A stretch of DNA of 64,000 nt from Chloroflexota bacterium (GCA_018969485.1 JAGWYG010000003.1:37477-101476), one strand, 5' to 3'; positions 7,814 to 17,068 are shown, counted from the stretch's first letter. Notes: generated by a model not told the origin, from the sequence alone. A program made the numbers and translations.

Positions 7814-8917
7814 TCAGAACACGATGCGTGCGCGGCGCAGTGCGATGCTCTGCAGCAGCCCGATCGCCGCGAGCGAGGTGAGGGTGAAGCTACCGCCATA
7901 CGAGACAAAGGGCAATGGGATTCCGGTGATCGGCATAATGCTCATGTTCATGCCGACGTGAACGAACACATGGCAGATGAACATCGCCGCGACCCCGGTG
8001 GCAATCAGCCGGCCGAACACATCGCGGGCCTCGGCGCCGATGCTGAGCGCCTGCCAGATCAGCGCCAGCTGGAAGATCAGCAGCAGCGTCGCGCCGGCAA
8101 ACCCAAGCTCCTCGCCGGTCACGGCAAAGATGAAATCGGAGTACTGGACCGGCAGGTAGTTGCCCTGACTGAGGATACCGCGCGTCCATCCCTGGCCGAA
8201 CATGCCGCCGGAGCCGATGGCGGTGAGCGCCTGGATGATGTTCCAGGCCCCCTCCTTGAGATCGGGATCGAACCGCAGCGGATCGATGAAGATCAGCAGC
8301 CGGGTGCGCTGGTAGTCCTGCAGAATCTCGTTCCAGCCATACCAGCCGACCGGGATGGCGGCGAGCGCGAGGATCAGCAGGTGCCACCAGCGTGACCGTG
8401 CATTCCAGGCCATCAGCAGCCAGATCGATGACAGCACCATGGCGGTGCCGAAGTCGGGCTGGATGAAGACCAGCAGCGTCGGGACGCCGGCGAGGATGAG
8501 GCTCAGCAGGAAGATGCGCCACGTGCCGGCGTCGCGCTCGGCGCGCGCCCAGAACGCGGCGAGCGCCACGATCACCAGGATCTTGGCCGGCTCGGAGGGC
8601 TGAAAGGTGCGGATGCCGAAATCGAGCCAGCTCTGCGCGCCGGAGCTGACCTGGCCGATGGCGAGGACGACGCCGAGCGCGAGCAGGGTGGCCAGGTAGA
8701 GTGGCAGGACCCAGGCCTCGAACGCGTGGTAATCGAGCACCGTCAGCAGCACCATCACGATCGCGCCGACGATGATGTTGACGATGTGTCGCGAGAAGTA
8801 GCCCTGGGTGTACGGCACATTCGCGGTCGCGCTGTAGACCATCGCCAGGCTGAAGGCGATCAGCACGATGACACAACCGAACAACGTATAATTGAATGAG
8901 CGCCATGACCGTATCAT
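7814..8917 (-). CDS. rodA: RodA, SEDS-family peptidoglycan glycosyltransferase
   Basis: A 367-residue polytopic membrane protein of the SEDS family (RodA/FtsW), which polymerises glycan strands with a partner penicillin-binding protein during cell elongation. Landmarks are LAMVYSATANV near the N-terminus, GAQSWLDFGIRTFQPSEPAKI, FIQPDFGTAMVL, GSGGMFGQGW, YLPVQYSDFIFAVTGEELGFAG and PLPFVSYGGSFTLTSLAAIGLL. About ten hydrophobic helices can be counted. RodA rather than FtsW is favoured by length and by the SGAQSWLDFG region; no mre genes are adjacent. ATG 8917 has no Shine-Dalgarno and lies 6 nt after an extended -10, which suggests a leaderless transcript. Confidence 0.92.
   Translation of the reverse strand: MIRSWRSFNYTLFGCVIVLIAFSLAMVYSATANVPYTQGYFSRHIVNIIVGAIVMVLLTVLDYHAFEAWVLPLYLATLLALGVVLAIGQVSSGAQSWLDFGIRTFQPSEPAKILVIVALAAFWARAERDAGTWRIFLLSLILAGVPTLLVFIQPDFGTAMVLSSIWLLMAWNARSRWWHLLILALAAIPVGWYGWNEILQDYQRTRLLIFIDPLRFDPDLKEGAWNIIQALTAIGSGGMFGQGWTRGILSQGNYLPVQYSDFIFAVTGEELGFAGATLLLIFQLALIWQALSIGAEARDVFGRLIATGVAAMFICHVFVHVGMNMSIMPITGIPLPFVSYGGSFTLTSLAAIGLLQSIALRRARIVF
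8887..8892 (+). promoter_or_regulatory. -10 box for the ABC exporter
   Basis: A perfect TATAAT on the plus strand lies 64 bp before the GTG start at 8956, inside the first codons of divergent rodA. The -35 region is poor. If used, this transcript would overlap the start of the rodA mRNA. Confidence 0.4.
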
Positions 8918-8923
8918 GCCAGG

Positions 8924-8932
8924 AGTATACCA
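8924..8932 (-). promoter_or_regulatory. Extended -10 promoter of rodA, probably leaderless
   Basis: The minus strand reads TGGTATACT; the TATACT hexamer ends 6 nt before the rodA ATG. Transcription would begin at or next to the start codon, and no ribosome-binding site is present. Confidence 0.65.
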
Positions 8933-8955
8933 CAACGGCGTCAGAAGGAGTCCCC

Positions 8956-10722
8956 GTGCCGCACCCCGCCCATGAGCCCGATGTCGTCCGTCGCCTGTAT
9001 CAGCTGACGGTCCCCTACCGCCGTACCATCGCCCTCGGGCTGGTGTGCATGGTGCTCTCGGTGGCAGCCGAGCTCTACCCGCCGCTGGTCTGGCAGCAGG
9101 TCGTCGATGTCGGCCTGGCGCGCGGCGACTGGACGTTCATCGGCTGGCAGATCGTGCTGCTGCTGGTGATCTTCGCACTCGGCCAGGTGGTCTCGGCGAT
9201 CCGCGGTGTGCTGCTCGAGCGCGCCGGCCAGCAACTCTCGCTGGACATGCGGCTGCGGCTCTACGACAAGCTGCAGCGCCAGTCGGCGGGCTATTACACC
9301 CACCGCCGCACCGGCGACCTGCTGGCGCGCCTGGCGTCGGATGTCGAGAGCATCCAGGACGTGCTGGTTCGTGGCACCGACTCGGTGCTCGCCAACGGGC
9401 TGCGCCTGATCGGCGTGGCGGCAATCTTCATCGTGCTGCAACCGACGCTCGGGCTGCTCACGATCACGCCGATGGTCGCCGTCGGCGCCCTGCTGTGGCG
9501 TTACAACCGGCGTGTCCGGCCGATCTACCGCGCGGCCCGCGAGCGCCTCGGCGAGCTGACGGCCCGGCTGTCGGACAACCTGCACGGCATGCGTGTGATC
9601 CAGGCGTTTGCCCAGGAGCGCCGCGAGAGCGCCGCGATTCGTGCGCTCGGCACCGAGCTGTATCACGAGCAGGTGCAGGCGGTGATGGTGCGCAATCGTG
9701 TCTTTCCGGTGATCCGCTGGATCGCCAATCTGGGGAACGTGATCATGCTGGCGGGCGGCGTCTGGTTCATCGCCCTGGGCCAGTTCACGCTGGGCGGCCT
9801 GCTGGCCTATCGTGGCTACGGGCGCTACTTCTACGGCCCGGTCGACGATCTGGTCGGCATCAACGATCTGATCCAGCGGGCGGCGGCGGCGGGCCGCCGG
9901 GTGTTCGAAGTGCTCGATGCCCCCGAGCCGCTGACCGACGCGGCCGATGCGCAGCCGCTGGCGCAGCCGGTCCGTGGCGCGATCACGTTCGATGGCGTGC
10001 GCTTCGGCTACGATCCGCACCACCCGGTGCTGCACGATGTGACGCTGGCGATCGCTCCGGGCGAACGGGTCGCCATTCTGGGACCGTCGGGCGTCGGCAA
10101 GTCGACGCTGCTGGCACTGGTGGCGCGGCTGTACGATCCCGACGCCGGCGGCGTGCGCCTCGACGGCGTCGATCTGCGCCAGGTGCAGCTCGCCGGCCTG
10201 CGGGCCCACATCGGCCAAGTGCAGCAGGAAACCTACCTGTTCAATGCGTCGGTGCTCGAAAACCTGCGCTACGGCCGGCCCGATGCAACCCGCGAGCAGG
10301 TCGAGGCGGCGGCGCGCGCGGCGAACGCCGCCGGCTTCATCGAGGCGCTGCCGCGCGGCTACGAGACGATCGTCGGCGAGCGCGGCGTCAAGCTGTCGGG
10401 CGGCCAGAAGCAGCGCATCGCGGTGGCGCGGGCATTTCTGGCCGATACGCCGATCCTGCTGCTCGATGAGCCCACCAGCGCGGTCGAGCCCGAGTCCGAG
10501 GCGCTGATCATCGAGGGCATCGAGCGGCTGATGGCCGGCCGCACGACGCTGGTGGTGTCGCACCGCCTGTCGCTGGCGCGCAGCGCCGACCGGGTGGTGG
10601 TGGTGGTCGATGGACGCATCGCCGAGTCGGGCCGGCCGGCGGAGTTGCTGGCACGCCCCACGAGCCACTTCGCCGCGATGGTCCGCGCCGACTCGGCATT
10701 CGCCACGTCGTTGATGTCCTGA
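8956..10722 (+). CDS. ABC exporter, fused membrane and ATPase half-transporter
   Basis: A 588-residue half-transporter of the multidrug/lipid exporter type. Six membrane helices occupy about residues 20-310 (ABC type 1 fold). The ATPase domain has Walker A GPSGVGKST (376-384), signature LSGGQKQ from 480, Walker B ILLLDEP from 500 and the switch His in SHRLS (536). It should act as a homo- or heterodimer; no second half-transporter is adjacent, so homodimer is more likely. Substrate is unknown. GTG 8956 is chosen because AAGGAG lies 5 nt upstream and because the upstream in-frame codons overlap rodA. Confidence 0.9.
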   Translation: MPHPAHEPDVVRRLYQLTVPYRRTIALGLVCMVLSVAAELYPPLVWQQVVDVGLARGDWTFIGWQIVLLLVIFALGQVVSAIRGVLLERAGQQLSLDMRLRLYDKLQRQSAGYYTHRRTGDLLARLASDVESIQDVLVRGTDSVLANGLRLIGVAAIFIVLQPTLGLLTITPMVAVGALLWRYNRRVRPIYRAARERLGELTARLSDNLHGMRVIQAFAQERRESAAIRALGTELYHEQVQAVMVRNRVFPVIRWIANLGNVIMLAGGVWFIALGQFTLGGLLAYRGYGRYFYGPVDDLVGINDLIQRAAAAGRRVFEVLDAPEPLTDAADAQPLAQPVRGAITFDGVRFGYDPHHPVLHDVTLAIAPGERVAILGPSGVGKSTLLALVARLYDPDAGGVRLDGVDLRQVQLAGLRAHIGQVQQETYLFNASVLENLRYGRPDATREQVEAAARAANAAGFIEALPRGYETIVGERGVKLSGGQKQRIAVARAFLADTPILLLDEPTSAVEPESEALIIEGIERLMAGRTTLVVSHRLSLARSADRVVVVVDGRIAESGRPAELLARPTSHFAAMVRADSAFATSLMS

Positions 10723-10971
10723 GCCTGCGCCGGGCGCCATGATGGCAGGCCTGGCACGCCGTGCGGTGCGGCGCCTCGTCGCGGCGCCGTCGGCGCCCGT
10801 GCCTCCCGCGGCCGACGCCGGAGGGGGCGTGCGCGGACGCCCACGGGTGCCGCGCTCCCGCGCGGCGCGGGAACGGCACCAAGGGTGCGGCGTGCTCCGC
10901 CACCGCGTGGCATGCTCCCGCGACGCCGCCGCGCGCAGCGCAGCACGCCGCGGCCCGGCGCCGGGCCGGCT

Positions 10972-11988
10972 TCAGGCGAAGGCGATCAGCGCCTTGATCA
11001 CCCCGGCAGCGGGATTGGTCCAGCGGGCGAAGTGCCCGATCGCCTCGACGGGGCTGGCCACGACCGATGTCCATGGCCGGACATCGATGGCGCCCTGCTC
11101 GAGCGCGCGCAGCACGGTGGCGAAATCGGCCGCGGTGGCGTTGCGGCTGGCCAGCAGTGTCAGTTCGCGGCGATGAAACTCGGGATCGTGAACGCTGATG
11201 TCGGCCTGGACCAGGCCGACGAAGACCAGCCGCCCGGCGTGGGCCGGATAGCCGAGCGCACGCGTCATCGACGCGGCGTTGCCGGTGGCATCGAACACCA
11301 CGGTGGGCGGCTCGTCGCCGGCCCAGCGCCGCAGCTGCGCCGCGACGTCACCCCGGCCGTCGAGGGCGTCGGCGAAGCCGATCTGCGCGGCAAACGCCAG
11401 ACGGTGGTCGCTGATGTCCATCAGCCGCACCTCTGCCCCGGCCAGGCGAGCGGCACTGGCAGTCCCCAGGCCGATCGGGCCGGCGCCGATCACCAGCGCG
11501 CGTTCGCCTGGCGTGATTCCGGCGCGACGCACCGCGTGCGCGCCGATGGCGAGCATCTCGACGAATGCCAGCTGATCGTAGTCGAGGCTGTCCGAACGAT
11601 GCAGCAGCGCCGCCGGCATGAGCACCTCATCACGCATGCCGCCATCGGTATGGACGCCCAGGGTACGCAGCGTGGTGCAGCAGTTGGTCGCGCCGCGACG
11701 GCACGCGCTGCAACTGCCGCAGTGCAGGTAGGGCTGGATGCAACAACGATCGCCGGGACGCAGCGCCGTCACGCCGGCGCCGGGCTCGAGCACCTCGACG
11801 CCCAGTTCGTGACCGAGGACGCGCGGATAGCTGAAGAACGGCTGTCGCCCGGCGAAGGCGTGCAGATCGGTACCACAGACCCCGACGCGATGCACGCGCA
11901 CGCGCACCATGCCGGCTGGCGGTTCGCCCGGGGCTGCCTCATCGCCGAGGTGCAGCGCGCCCGGCGCGGTGAGCGTGAGCGTACGCAT
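10972..11988 (-). CDS. Zinc-dependent medium-chain alcohol/polyol dehydrogenase
   Basis: A 338-residue MDR-family dehydrogenase. The catalytic zinc site is indicated by GVCGTDLHAF and GHELG, and the structural zinc lobe by the cysteine-rich CGSCSACRRGATNCC. The Rossmann fold carries ALVIGAGPIGLG, and MDISDHRL follows the second strand, as in NAD-linked sorbitol/threonine-type members. The substrate cannot be named. AAAGGATC precedes ATG 11988. It starts 31 nt after lysA on the same strand, so the two are probably co-transcribed, although no pathway link is obvious. Confidence 0.85.
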   Translation of the reverse strand: MRTLTLTAPGALHLGDEAAPGEPPAGMVRVRVHRVGVCGTDLHAFAGRQPFFSYPRVLGHELGVEVLEPGAGVTALRPGDRCCIQPYLHCGSCSACRRGATNCCTTLRTLGVHTDGGMRDEVLMPAALLHRSDSLDYDQLAFVEMLAIGAHAVRRAGITPGERALVIGAGPIGLGTASAARLAGAEVRLMDISDHRLAFAAQIGFADALDGRGDVAAQLRRWAGDEPPTVVFDATGNAASMTRALGYPAHAGRLVFVGLVQADISVHDPEFHRRELTLLASRNATAADFATVLRALEQGAIDVRPWTSVVASPVEAIGHFARWTNPAAGVIKALIAFA

Positions 11989-12019
11989 GAGCCAGATCCT
12001 TTCGTGCGGCCCGCCATCG

Positions 12020-13351
12020 TCACGCCGGCACAACCGGCACGTCGCGCGCGAGCATGTCCTCGATCGTCTCGCGGCGCTGCAGCAGCCGGACACCATCGCG
12101 GCGCAGCAGCAGGGCCGGCGGCCGCGGCACCCAGTTGTAGTTGCTCGCCATGCTCAGCGTGTAGGCCCCCGCGCTGGCCAGCGCGACGACATCGCCGATG
12201 GCGGCGCGGGGCAGCGGAATGCCATGGATGAGCACGTCGCCGGATTCGCAGTAGCGCCCGGCCAGGTGGACGGTCTCGTCGGCCGGGGCGTCGGGCTGCG
12301 CTGCCAGCACCGCATGGTACTGCGCGCCGTATAGTGCGGGCCGGATGTTGTCGCCCATGCCGCCATCCAGGTGCAGATAGCGCGCCGCATCGCTGCCGGC
12401 CGGCAGCGGCTTGCTGGCGATCACGCGATACAGGGCCACCCCGGCGCGGGCGATGATCGAACGCCCCGGCTCGATCACCAGCCGCAGCGGCGCGAAGCCA
12501 TGCCGCCGGCAACCATCGCGCAGGGCCGTGCCCAGCGCCGCGGCATACGCCTCGATCGACAGCGGCGCCTGCCCGCCGGCCGTCGGCACGCCCAGCCCGC
12601 CACCGATGTTGATCTCGTCGATGACGATCTGGTGCGCGTCGCGCAGCCGCACGGCACATGCCAGCAGCACCTCGATCGCGGCGGCGAACGGGGCAGCGCT
12701 GAAGATCTGCGAGCCGAGATGCGCATGCAGCGCCGTCAGCACCATCCCGTCGGCGGCGGCCAACGCGCGGGCCGCCGCGTCGAGCGCCGCCAGCGGCAGG
12801 CCAAACTTGGCGCTGGCATGGCCGGTCTGGATGTGGTGATGGGTCTCGGCGGCGACCTCGGGCGTCAGGCGCAGCGCCACCGGCTGCGGCCGCTGCCGGC
12901 CGGCGACGAGCGGCACGAGGCGCTGCAGCGCATCGAGGCTATCGATGACGATCTGGCCGATGCCCGCCGCCAGCGCCAGCCGCACCTCGTCGGTCGGCGT
13001 GGCATTGCCGTGCAGATGGATCATCGCCGGATCGGCGCCGGCGCGCAGTGCGACCGCGAGCTCGCCCGCGGAGACGACATCGAGGCCCAGGCCTTCGGCA
13101 GCGATCAGGCGTGCGAGGCCGGTCGCCAGCCAGGCTTTGCCAGCATAGTGTACGCGGCTGGCGCCCGGCGCGTGGGTGGCCAGCGCGGCGCGATAGCGCC
13201 GGCAGGTATCGCGGATGGTCGCATCATCGAACACATACGCCGGCGTGCCGTAGGCGTCCGCGAGCGCCACCAGGTCGTGACCGGCGACCGTCAGGCTGCC
13301 ACTGGCCGTTCGCCCGGTGCCGAGTGGCCAGAGATCTGCTGTTTCCACCAC
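12020..13351 (-). CDS. lysA: Diaminopimelate decarboxylase
   Basis: A 443-residue PLP enzyme making L-lysine from meso-diaminopimelate. The fold III barrel has the PLP lysine in HYAGKAWLATGLARLI, the phosphate-binding segments HAHLGSQIF and EINIGGGLGVP, EPGRSIIARAG, and the C-terminal catalytic motif GRYCESGDVLI with the Cys of the dimer partner site. HASAKFGLPL is the usual specificity-loop neighbour. GTG 13351 is chosen because AAGGAG lies exactly 6 nt upstream; an ATG at 13369 overlaps that site. An extended -10 lies at 13386-13394. Confidence 0.9.
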   Translation of the reverse strand: MVETADLWPLGTGRTASGSLTVAGHDLVALADAYGTPAYVFDDATIRDTCRRYRAALATHAPGASRVHYAGKAWLATGLARLIAAEGLGLDVVSAGELAVALRAGADPAMIHLHGNATPTDEVRLALAAGIGQIVIDSLDALQRLVPLVAGRQRPQPVALRLTPEVAAETHHHIQTGHASAKFGLPLAALDAAARALAAADGMVLTALHAHLGSQIFSAAPFAAAIEVLLACAVRLRDAHQIVIDEINIGGGLGVPTAGGQAPLSIEAYAAALGTALRDGCRRHGFAPLRLVIEPGRSIIARAGVALYRVIASKPLPAGSDAARYLHLDGGMGDNIRPALYGAQYHAVLAAQPDAPADETVHLAGRYCESGDVLIHGIPLPRAAIGDVVALASAGAYTLSMASNYNWVPRPPALLLRRDGVRLLQRRETIEDMLARDVPVVPA

Positions 13352-13385
13352 TGTCGGCTCCTTGCCCATGCCGCGTGCCGTCACC

Positions 13386-13394
13386 AGCATACCA
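13386..13394 (-). promoter_or_regulatory. Probable promoter of lysA
   Basis: The minus strand reads TGGTATGCT, an extended -10-like element 34 nt upstream of the lysA GTG. No clear -35 is seen. Confidence 0.4.
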
Positions 13395-13447
13395 CGGCGC
13401 GCCGGCGCCACCGCCGGCGTGGCGGCATCACCCGGGCCACAGCCCGC

Positions 13448-14923
13448 TCACTCCGGCGGCCCGGCCGGCGCGGCGCTGAAGGTGCGCCGCACGATCTCGA
13501 GCGCCCCGGCATCGAGCAGGAACAACACCCGGTCGCCGGCGGCGAACACCGTACCGCCGCCAGGCACCAGTCCGTCACCGTTCCGCGTGATCAGCACCAC
13601 CAGCGCGCCGCGCGGCAGGCCTAGCTCGACCAGCGCCCGGCCGACGGCCGGCGCGTGCGGCGCCACGGTGACCTCGGCCAGGCGGCTCGCCAGCCCGACC
13701 TGGGGCACGAACTCCTGTGGAAAGCGCATCTCGCCACCGCCGGGCCGGTTGACGCCGAGCCACTGCGCCACCGCCGCGATGCTGGTGCCCTGCACCAGCA
13801 CCGACGCCAGCACGATGAAGAAGACCAGGTTGAAGATCGTGCCGGCGCTTGGAATCCCCGCCAGCAATGGAAACGTCGCCAGAATGATCGGCACGGCCCC
13901 GCGCAGCCCCGCCCAGGCGACCATCAGCCGCGCTGCCAGGCTGAATCGGCTGCGCGCGAGCGCGATGACGACGCTGAGCGGACGGGAGACGAACATCAGG
14001 AACAGCGCGACCAGCAGGCCGTCGGATGCGACGGGCGCTAGCTGCGATGGGAACACCAGCAGCCCCAGCATGAGGAACATCGCGATCTGCATCAGCCAGG
14101 CGAGGCCGTCACAGAAGCGCAGCAGGCTGCGCTTGTGCACGATGTCGGTATTGCCGATGACGATGCCCGCCACATACACCGCGAGAAACCCGTTGCCGCC
14201 CAGCAGCGCCGTTCCACTGAATGTGAGCAGCATGATGCCGAGCGCCAGCGCCGGGTACAGCCCCTCGAGATTGAGACGCACGCGGTTGATGGTGACGCCG
14301 GCCAGCCGCCCCATCGCCAACCCGGCGGCGGCGCCGATCGACATCTGCAGCACGAACGCCGGAATCAGCTGCCACAACGCCCGATCAGGCGCTTGCAGGA
14401 TTCCCGTCAGGCCGATCGTCAGAAAGATCGCGATCGGGTCGTTGCTGCCCGACTCCAGCTCGATCAACGCCTCAAGCCCCTCGTGCAGATTCACCTCGCG
14501 CGTCCGCATCACCGAAAACACCGCCGCAGCGTCGGTCGAGGAGATGATCGCGCCGAGCAGCAGGCCTTCGAGCGGAGCAAACCCCAGCGCCAGCGTGGCG
14601 AACGCGCCGACCAGCAGTGCGCTCAGGCTGACGCCCACATTGGCCAGCGCCAGCCCGCGCCACACCACCGGCCGGAACGCGGTCCAGTCTGAATCGAGGC
14701 CACCGGAGAACAGGATGACCATCAGCGCCACCGAACCGAACGCCTGTGCGATGCCGGCGTCGTCGAAGTGGATGCCGCCCGGGCCTTCGGAGCCGGCCAG
14801 CATGCCGATGCCGATGAACAGCAGCAGCGCCGGCACGCCGAGACGGAATGAGGCACGGCTCGCGGCGACGCTGACGAGCAGCAGGGCCGCGATGACCAGC
14901 ATCGGCCACTCGATGCTCAGCAT
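13448..14923 (-). CDS. CPA1-type potassium(sodium)/proton antiporter with C-terminal RCK-like domain
   Basis: A 491-residue membrane antiporter of the NhaP2/CvrA type. Twelve or so hydrophobic helices span about 5-390. Family motifs are LFSGGLDSDW, GAIISSTDAAAVFSVMR (the TDA ion-binding motif), LIELESGSNDPIAIFLT (ND motif) and WAGLRGAVPIILATFPLL. After the last helix about 85 residues form a regulatory domain (RALVELGLPRGALVVLITR, then GDRVLFLLD) resembling TrkA-C/RCK. GGGAGG precedes the ATG. It should exchange K+ or Na+ for protons; the ion cannot be decided from sequence. Confidence 0.88.
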   Translation of the reverse strand: MLSIEWPMLVIAALLLVSVAASRASFRLGVPALLLFIGIGMLAGSEGPGGIHFDDAGIAQAFGSVALMVILFSGGLDSDWTAFRPVVWRGLALANVGVSLSALLVGAFATLALGFAPLEGLLLGAIISSTDAAAVFSVMRTREVNLHEGLEALIELESGSNDPIAIFLTIGLTGILQAPDRALWQLIPAFVLQMSIGAAAGLAMGRLAGVTINRVRLNLEGLYPALALGIMLLTFSGTALLGGNGFLAVYVAGIVIGNTDIVHKRSLLRFCDGLAWLMQIAMFLMLGLLVFPSQLAPVASDGLLVALFLMFVSRPLSVVIALARSRFSLAARLMVAWAGLRGAVPIILATFPLLAGIPSAGTIFNLVFFIVLASVLVQGTSIAAVAQWLGVNRPGGGEMRFPQEFVPQVGLASRLAEVTVAPHAPAVGRALVELGLPRGALVVLITRNGDGLVPGGGTVFAAGDRVLFLLDAGALEIVRRTFSAAPAGPPE

Positions 14924-15085
14924 CGTCGAACCTCCCTGGTGAAGCGCGCGGTTCGTGACGCGCCGACATGACGGACGCCCCGTCGGGCGGCTGAATGCCG
15001 CGGCGCTGGTCCGCCGGGCCGGGGATGCATCCGGCGCGCCGCGCCGGATGACGCAGGCTGCCCCCGTGTCGTGGCAGCCCGGTCA

Positions 15086-15108
15086 TCGCCTGCGGTGACG
15101 GCAGGCGA
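15086..15108 (-). terminator. Hairpin immediately after tpx
   Basis: A perfect 8-bp stem (TCGCCTGC and GCAGGCGA, 7-nt loop) begins directly after the tpx stop codon on the minus strand. There is no T-tract, so it is either a weak terminator or a 3'-end stabilising structure. Confidence 0.45.
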
Positions 15109-15627
15109 TCAGTCGGCGAGCGCTGCCAGGGCGCCGAGCGCCGCGTCGTAATCGGGCTCGCGCCCGGCGACCGGCACATATTCGGCGTGGCGCACCACGC
15201 CCGCAGCATCGACGACGAACACCGCGCGGCTCTCCCAGCGCAGCTCCTTGACGTGGGTGCCATACGCATCGCCGAAGCTCATGTCGCGGTGATCCGACAG
15301 CACGGTCAGGTTGGTGATGCCCTCGGCGCCGCACCAGCGACCCTGGGCGAACGGCAAGTCGGCGCTCACCGTGATGAATGCGATCCGGTCACCCCAGGCC
15401 CCGGCCGCCTCGCTGAACCGCCGCGTCTGCGTGCTGCACACGCCAGTGTCCAGCGACGGCACCACGCTGATCAGCCATGGCTTGCCGGCAAATGCGCTGC
15501 TCGAGACCGTCGTGTTGCCCGCCTTGACCAGCGTGAACGCTGGCGCGGTGTCGCCCGGGGCAAGCTGCGGCCCGATCAGCGTCTTCGGTCCCCAGAAATC
15601 AAAGGCGTTCTCGCGTTCGATCGCCAT
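15109..15627 (-). CDS. tpx: Thiol peroxidase (Tpx, peroxiredoxin)
   Basis: A 172-residue atypical 2-Cys peroxiredoxin that reduces hydrogen and organic peroxides with thioredoxin. The peroxidatic cysteine is Cys64 in PSLDTGVCSTQTRRF and the resolving one Cys99 in LPFAQGRWCG, matching the Tpx arrangement. The closing segment YVPVAGREPDYDAAL also fits the family. ATG 15627 has AAGGAGGA upstream. The gene is monocistronic, with a strong promoter at 15666-15694 and a hairpin after the stop. Confidence 0.95.
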   Translation of the reverse strand: MAIERENAFDFWGPKTLIGPQLAPGDTAPAFTLVKAGNTTVSSSAFAGKPWLISVVPSLDTGVCSTQTRRFSEAAGAWGDRIAFITVSADLPFAQGRWCGAEGITNLTVLSDHRDMSFGDAYGTHVKELRWESRAVFVVDAAGVVRHAEYVPVAGREPDYDAALGALAALAD

Positions 15628-15665
15628 CGGTGATCCTCCTTCGTCGCTACTCGTGGTTCCGTTCA

Positions 15666-15694
15666 ATTGTAGGGAGTTGTCCGGGGGCTGTCAA
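15666..15694 (-). promoter_or_regulatory. Sigma-70-type promoter of tpx
   Basis: The minus strand has TTGACA (15694-15689), a 17-bp spacer, then TACAAT (15671-15666), giving a short leader of about 30 nt before the tpx ATG. This is one of the best consensus promoters in the window. Confidence 0.85.
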
Positions 15695-15734
15695 TGAACC
15701 GGGGCCAGCACGCATGGCTATGTCAACGTTCTTG

Positions 15735-15910
15735 AAGCCCTGCCCCCGAGCCCCAGCAGAGGTGATGTTGACGTGGCCCCCGACCGTCAGCCCCCAATGC
15801 GGCAAGAGCACGTCTGGGCGTTTCGGGATGTCTGACCGGGAGGCTCGAGACGCCAGGCGCCGCAGTTGGCGAAGCGCGCCGCGTGATCTCAGCATCCCCG
15901 AACGCCCAAT
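15735..15910. repeat. Interspersed intergenic repeat, copy 3 (diverged)
   Basis: Core aatgcggcaagagcacgtct at 15798, then gggcgtttcgggatgtctgacc and cgccaggcgccgcag, match the paired repeats at 2740-3110 over more than 100 bp at clearly lower identity. It occupies the gap between tpx and mtnA, where no gene is seen. Confidence 0.6.
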
Positions 15911-16016
15911 CTCCTGCGGGAGCTCACATGAACCCCGAGGAGTGAGGCTCTGCGGCTCCGGCACCGCGGGCAGCGGCCCGGCAAGCCTGCACGATGACAT
16001 GAGCGCCAGCTTCCCG

Positions 16017-16025
16017 TGGTATACT
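16017..16025 (+). promoter_or_regulatory. Extended -10 promoter of mtnA, probably leaderless
   Basis: TGGTATACT ends 8 nt before the ATG at 16034. No Shine-Dalgarno lies between them, so transcription should begin at or within a few bases of the start codon. The arrangement is the same as at rodA. Confidence 0.65.
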
Positions 16026-16033
16026 GCATTGCT

Positions 16034-17068
16034 ATGGCCGAACTGTTCCGCCCCTTCTGGTGGCACGACAACGCGTTGCATCTGATCGACCAGCGGGTGC
16101 TGCCGCATCGCGAGCACGTCGTCGCGTGCCGCAGCGTCGACGATGTCGCTGCGGCCATCCGCAGCATGCAGGTGCGTGGCGCACCGGCGATCGGCTGCAC
16201 CGCGGCATATGGCATGCTCATCGCGGCGCAGCAGGCATTCGCGGCGGGCGTCCGGCCGCACGCCGCGCTGGCAGCGGCGCAGGCCCAGCTTGACGCCACG
16301 CGGCCGACGGCGGTGAACCTGATGTGGGCGACCGCCCGCATGCGGCAGGCTGCAGCGCAGCTTGATGGCGCCGAGCTCATCGAGCGACTGCACGCCGAAG
16401 CCGACGCCATCACCGCCGAAGATCTCGCCATGTGCCGCGCCATCGGCCAGCACGGCGTCGCGCTCATCCCGCCACGCGGGCACGTCCTCACCCACTGCAA
16501 TGCCGGCGGCCTGGCGACTGCCGGCTACGGCACCGCGCTGGCGCCCATCCGCACCGCCCACGAGCATGGCCGCCCCGTGCACGTCTACGTCGACGAGACG
16601 CGCCCATTCCTCCAGGGTGCGCGCCTCACCGCCTGGGAGCTGCAGCGGCTCGGCATCAGCCTCACGCTGATCACCGACAGCATGGCGGCCGTCATGATGC
16701 AGCAGGGTGCCGTCGACTGCGTCATCGTCGGCGCCGACCGGATCGTCGCCAATGGCGATGTCGCCAACAAGATCGGCACCTACGGCCTCGCGGTCCTCGC
16801 CCGGGCACACGACATCCCGTTTTACGTCGCGGCCCCGTCATCGACCATCGATCTGGCGCGGTCGGGCGGCGAGCAGATCCCGATCGAGCAGCGCGATCCC
16901 GCCGAAGTGACGATGTGTGGCGGAGTCGCCGTCGCACCGTCGGGCGTGGCGGTCGCCAATCCGGCGTTCGACGTCACCCCGGCACGGCTCGTCAGCGCCA
17001 TCATCACCGAGCGTGGTGTCATCACCGCGCCGTATCACGAGGCATTACCACGACATGGCGGGCACTGA
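16034..17068 (+). CDS. mtnA: S-methyl-5-thioribose-1-phosphate isomerase
   Basis: A 344-residue enzyme of methionine salvage, converting methylthioribose-1-phosphate to methylthioribulose-1-phosphate. It belongs to the eIF2B-like fold: VRGAPAIGCTAAYGM near the N-terminus, catalytic Cys155 in HVLTHCNAGGLAT, VDETRPFLQGARLTAWEL, and catalytic Asp235 in IVGADRIVANGDVANKIGTY. The 80-residue Cys-Asp spacing is that expected for MtnA rather than ribose-1,5-bisphosphate isomerase. ATG 16034 is chosen over GTG 16016 because the promoter sits between them. It heads a methyl-cycle cluster. Confidence 0.92.
   Translation: MAELFRPFWWHDNALHLIDQRVLPHREHVVACRSVDDVAAAIRSMQVRGAPAIGCTAAYGMLIAAQQAFAAGVRPHAALAAAQAQLDATRPTAVNLMWATARMRQAAAQLDGAELIERLHAEADAITAEDLAMCRAIGQHGVALIPPRGHVLTHCNAGGLATAGYGTALAPIRTAHEHGRPVHVYVDETRPFLQGARLTAWELQRLGISLTLITDSMAAVMMQQGAVDCVIVGADRIVANGDVANKIGTYGLAVLARAHDIPFYVAAPSSTIDLARSGGEQIPIEQRDPAEVTMCGGVAVAPSGVAVANPAFDVTPARLVSAIITERGVITAPYHEALPRHGGH

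Noticed and set aside
6641..8395. Plus-strand open frame reading through the CACGAAG block
   Set aside because: It is antisense to pspC and rodA and encodes SHEDTKPRR repeats only because of the DNA repeat.
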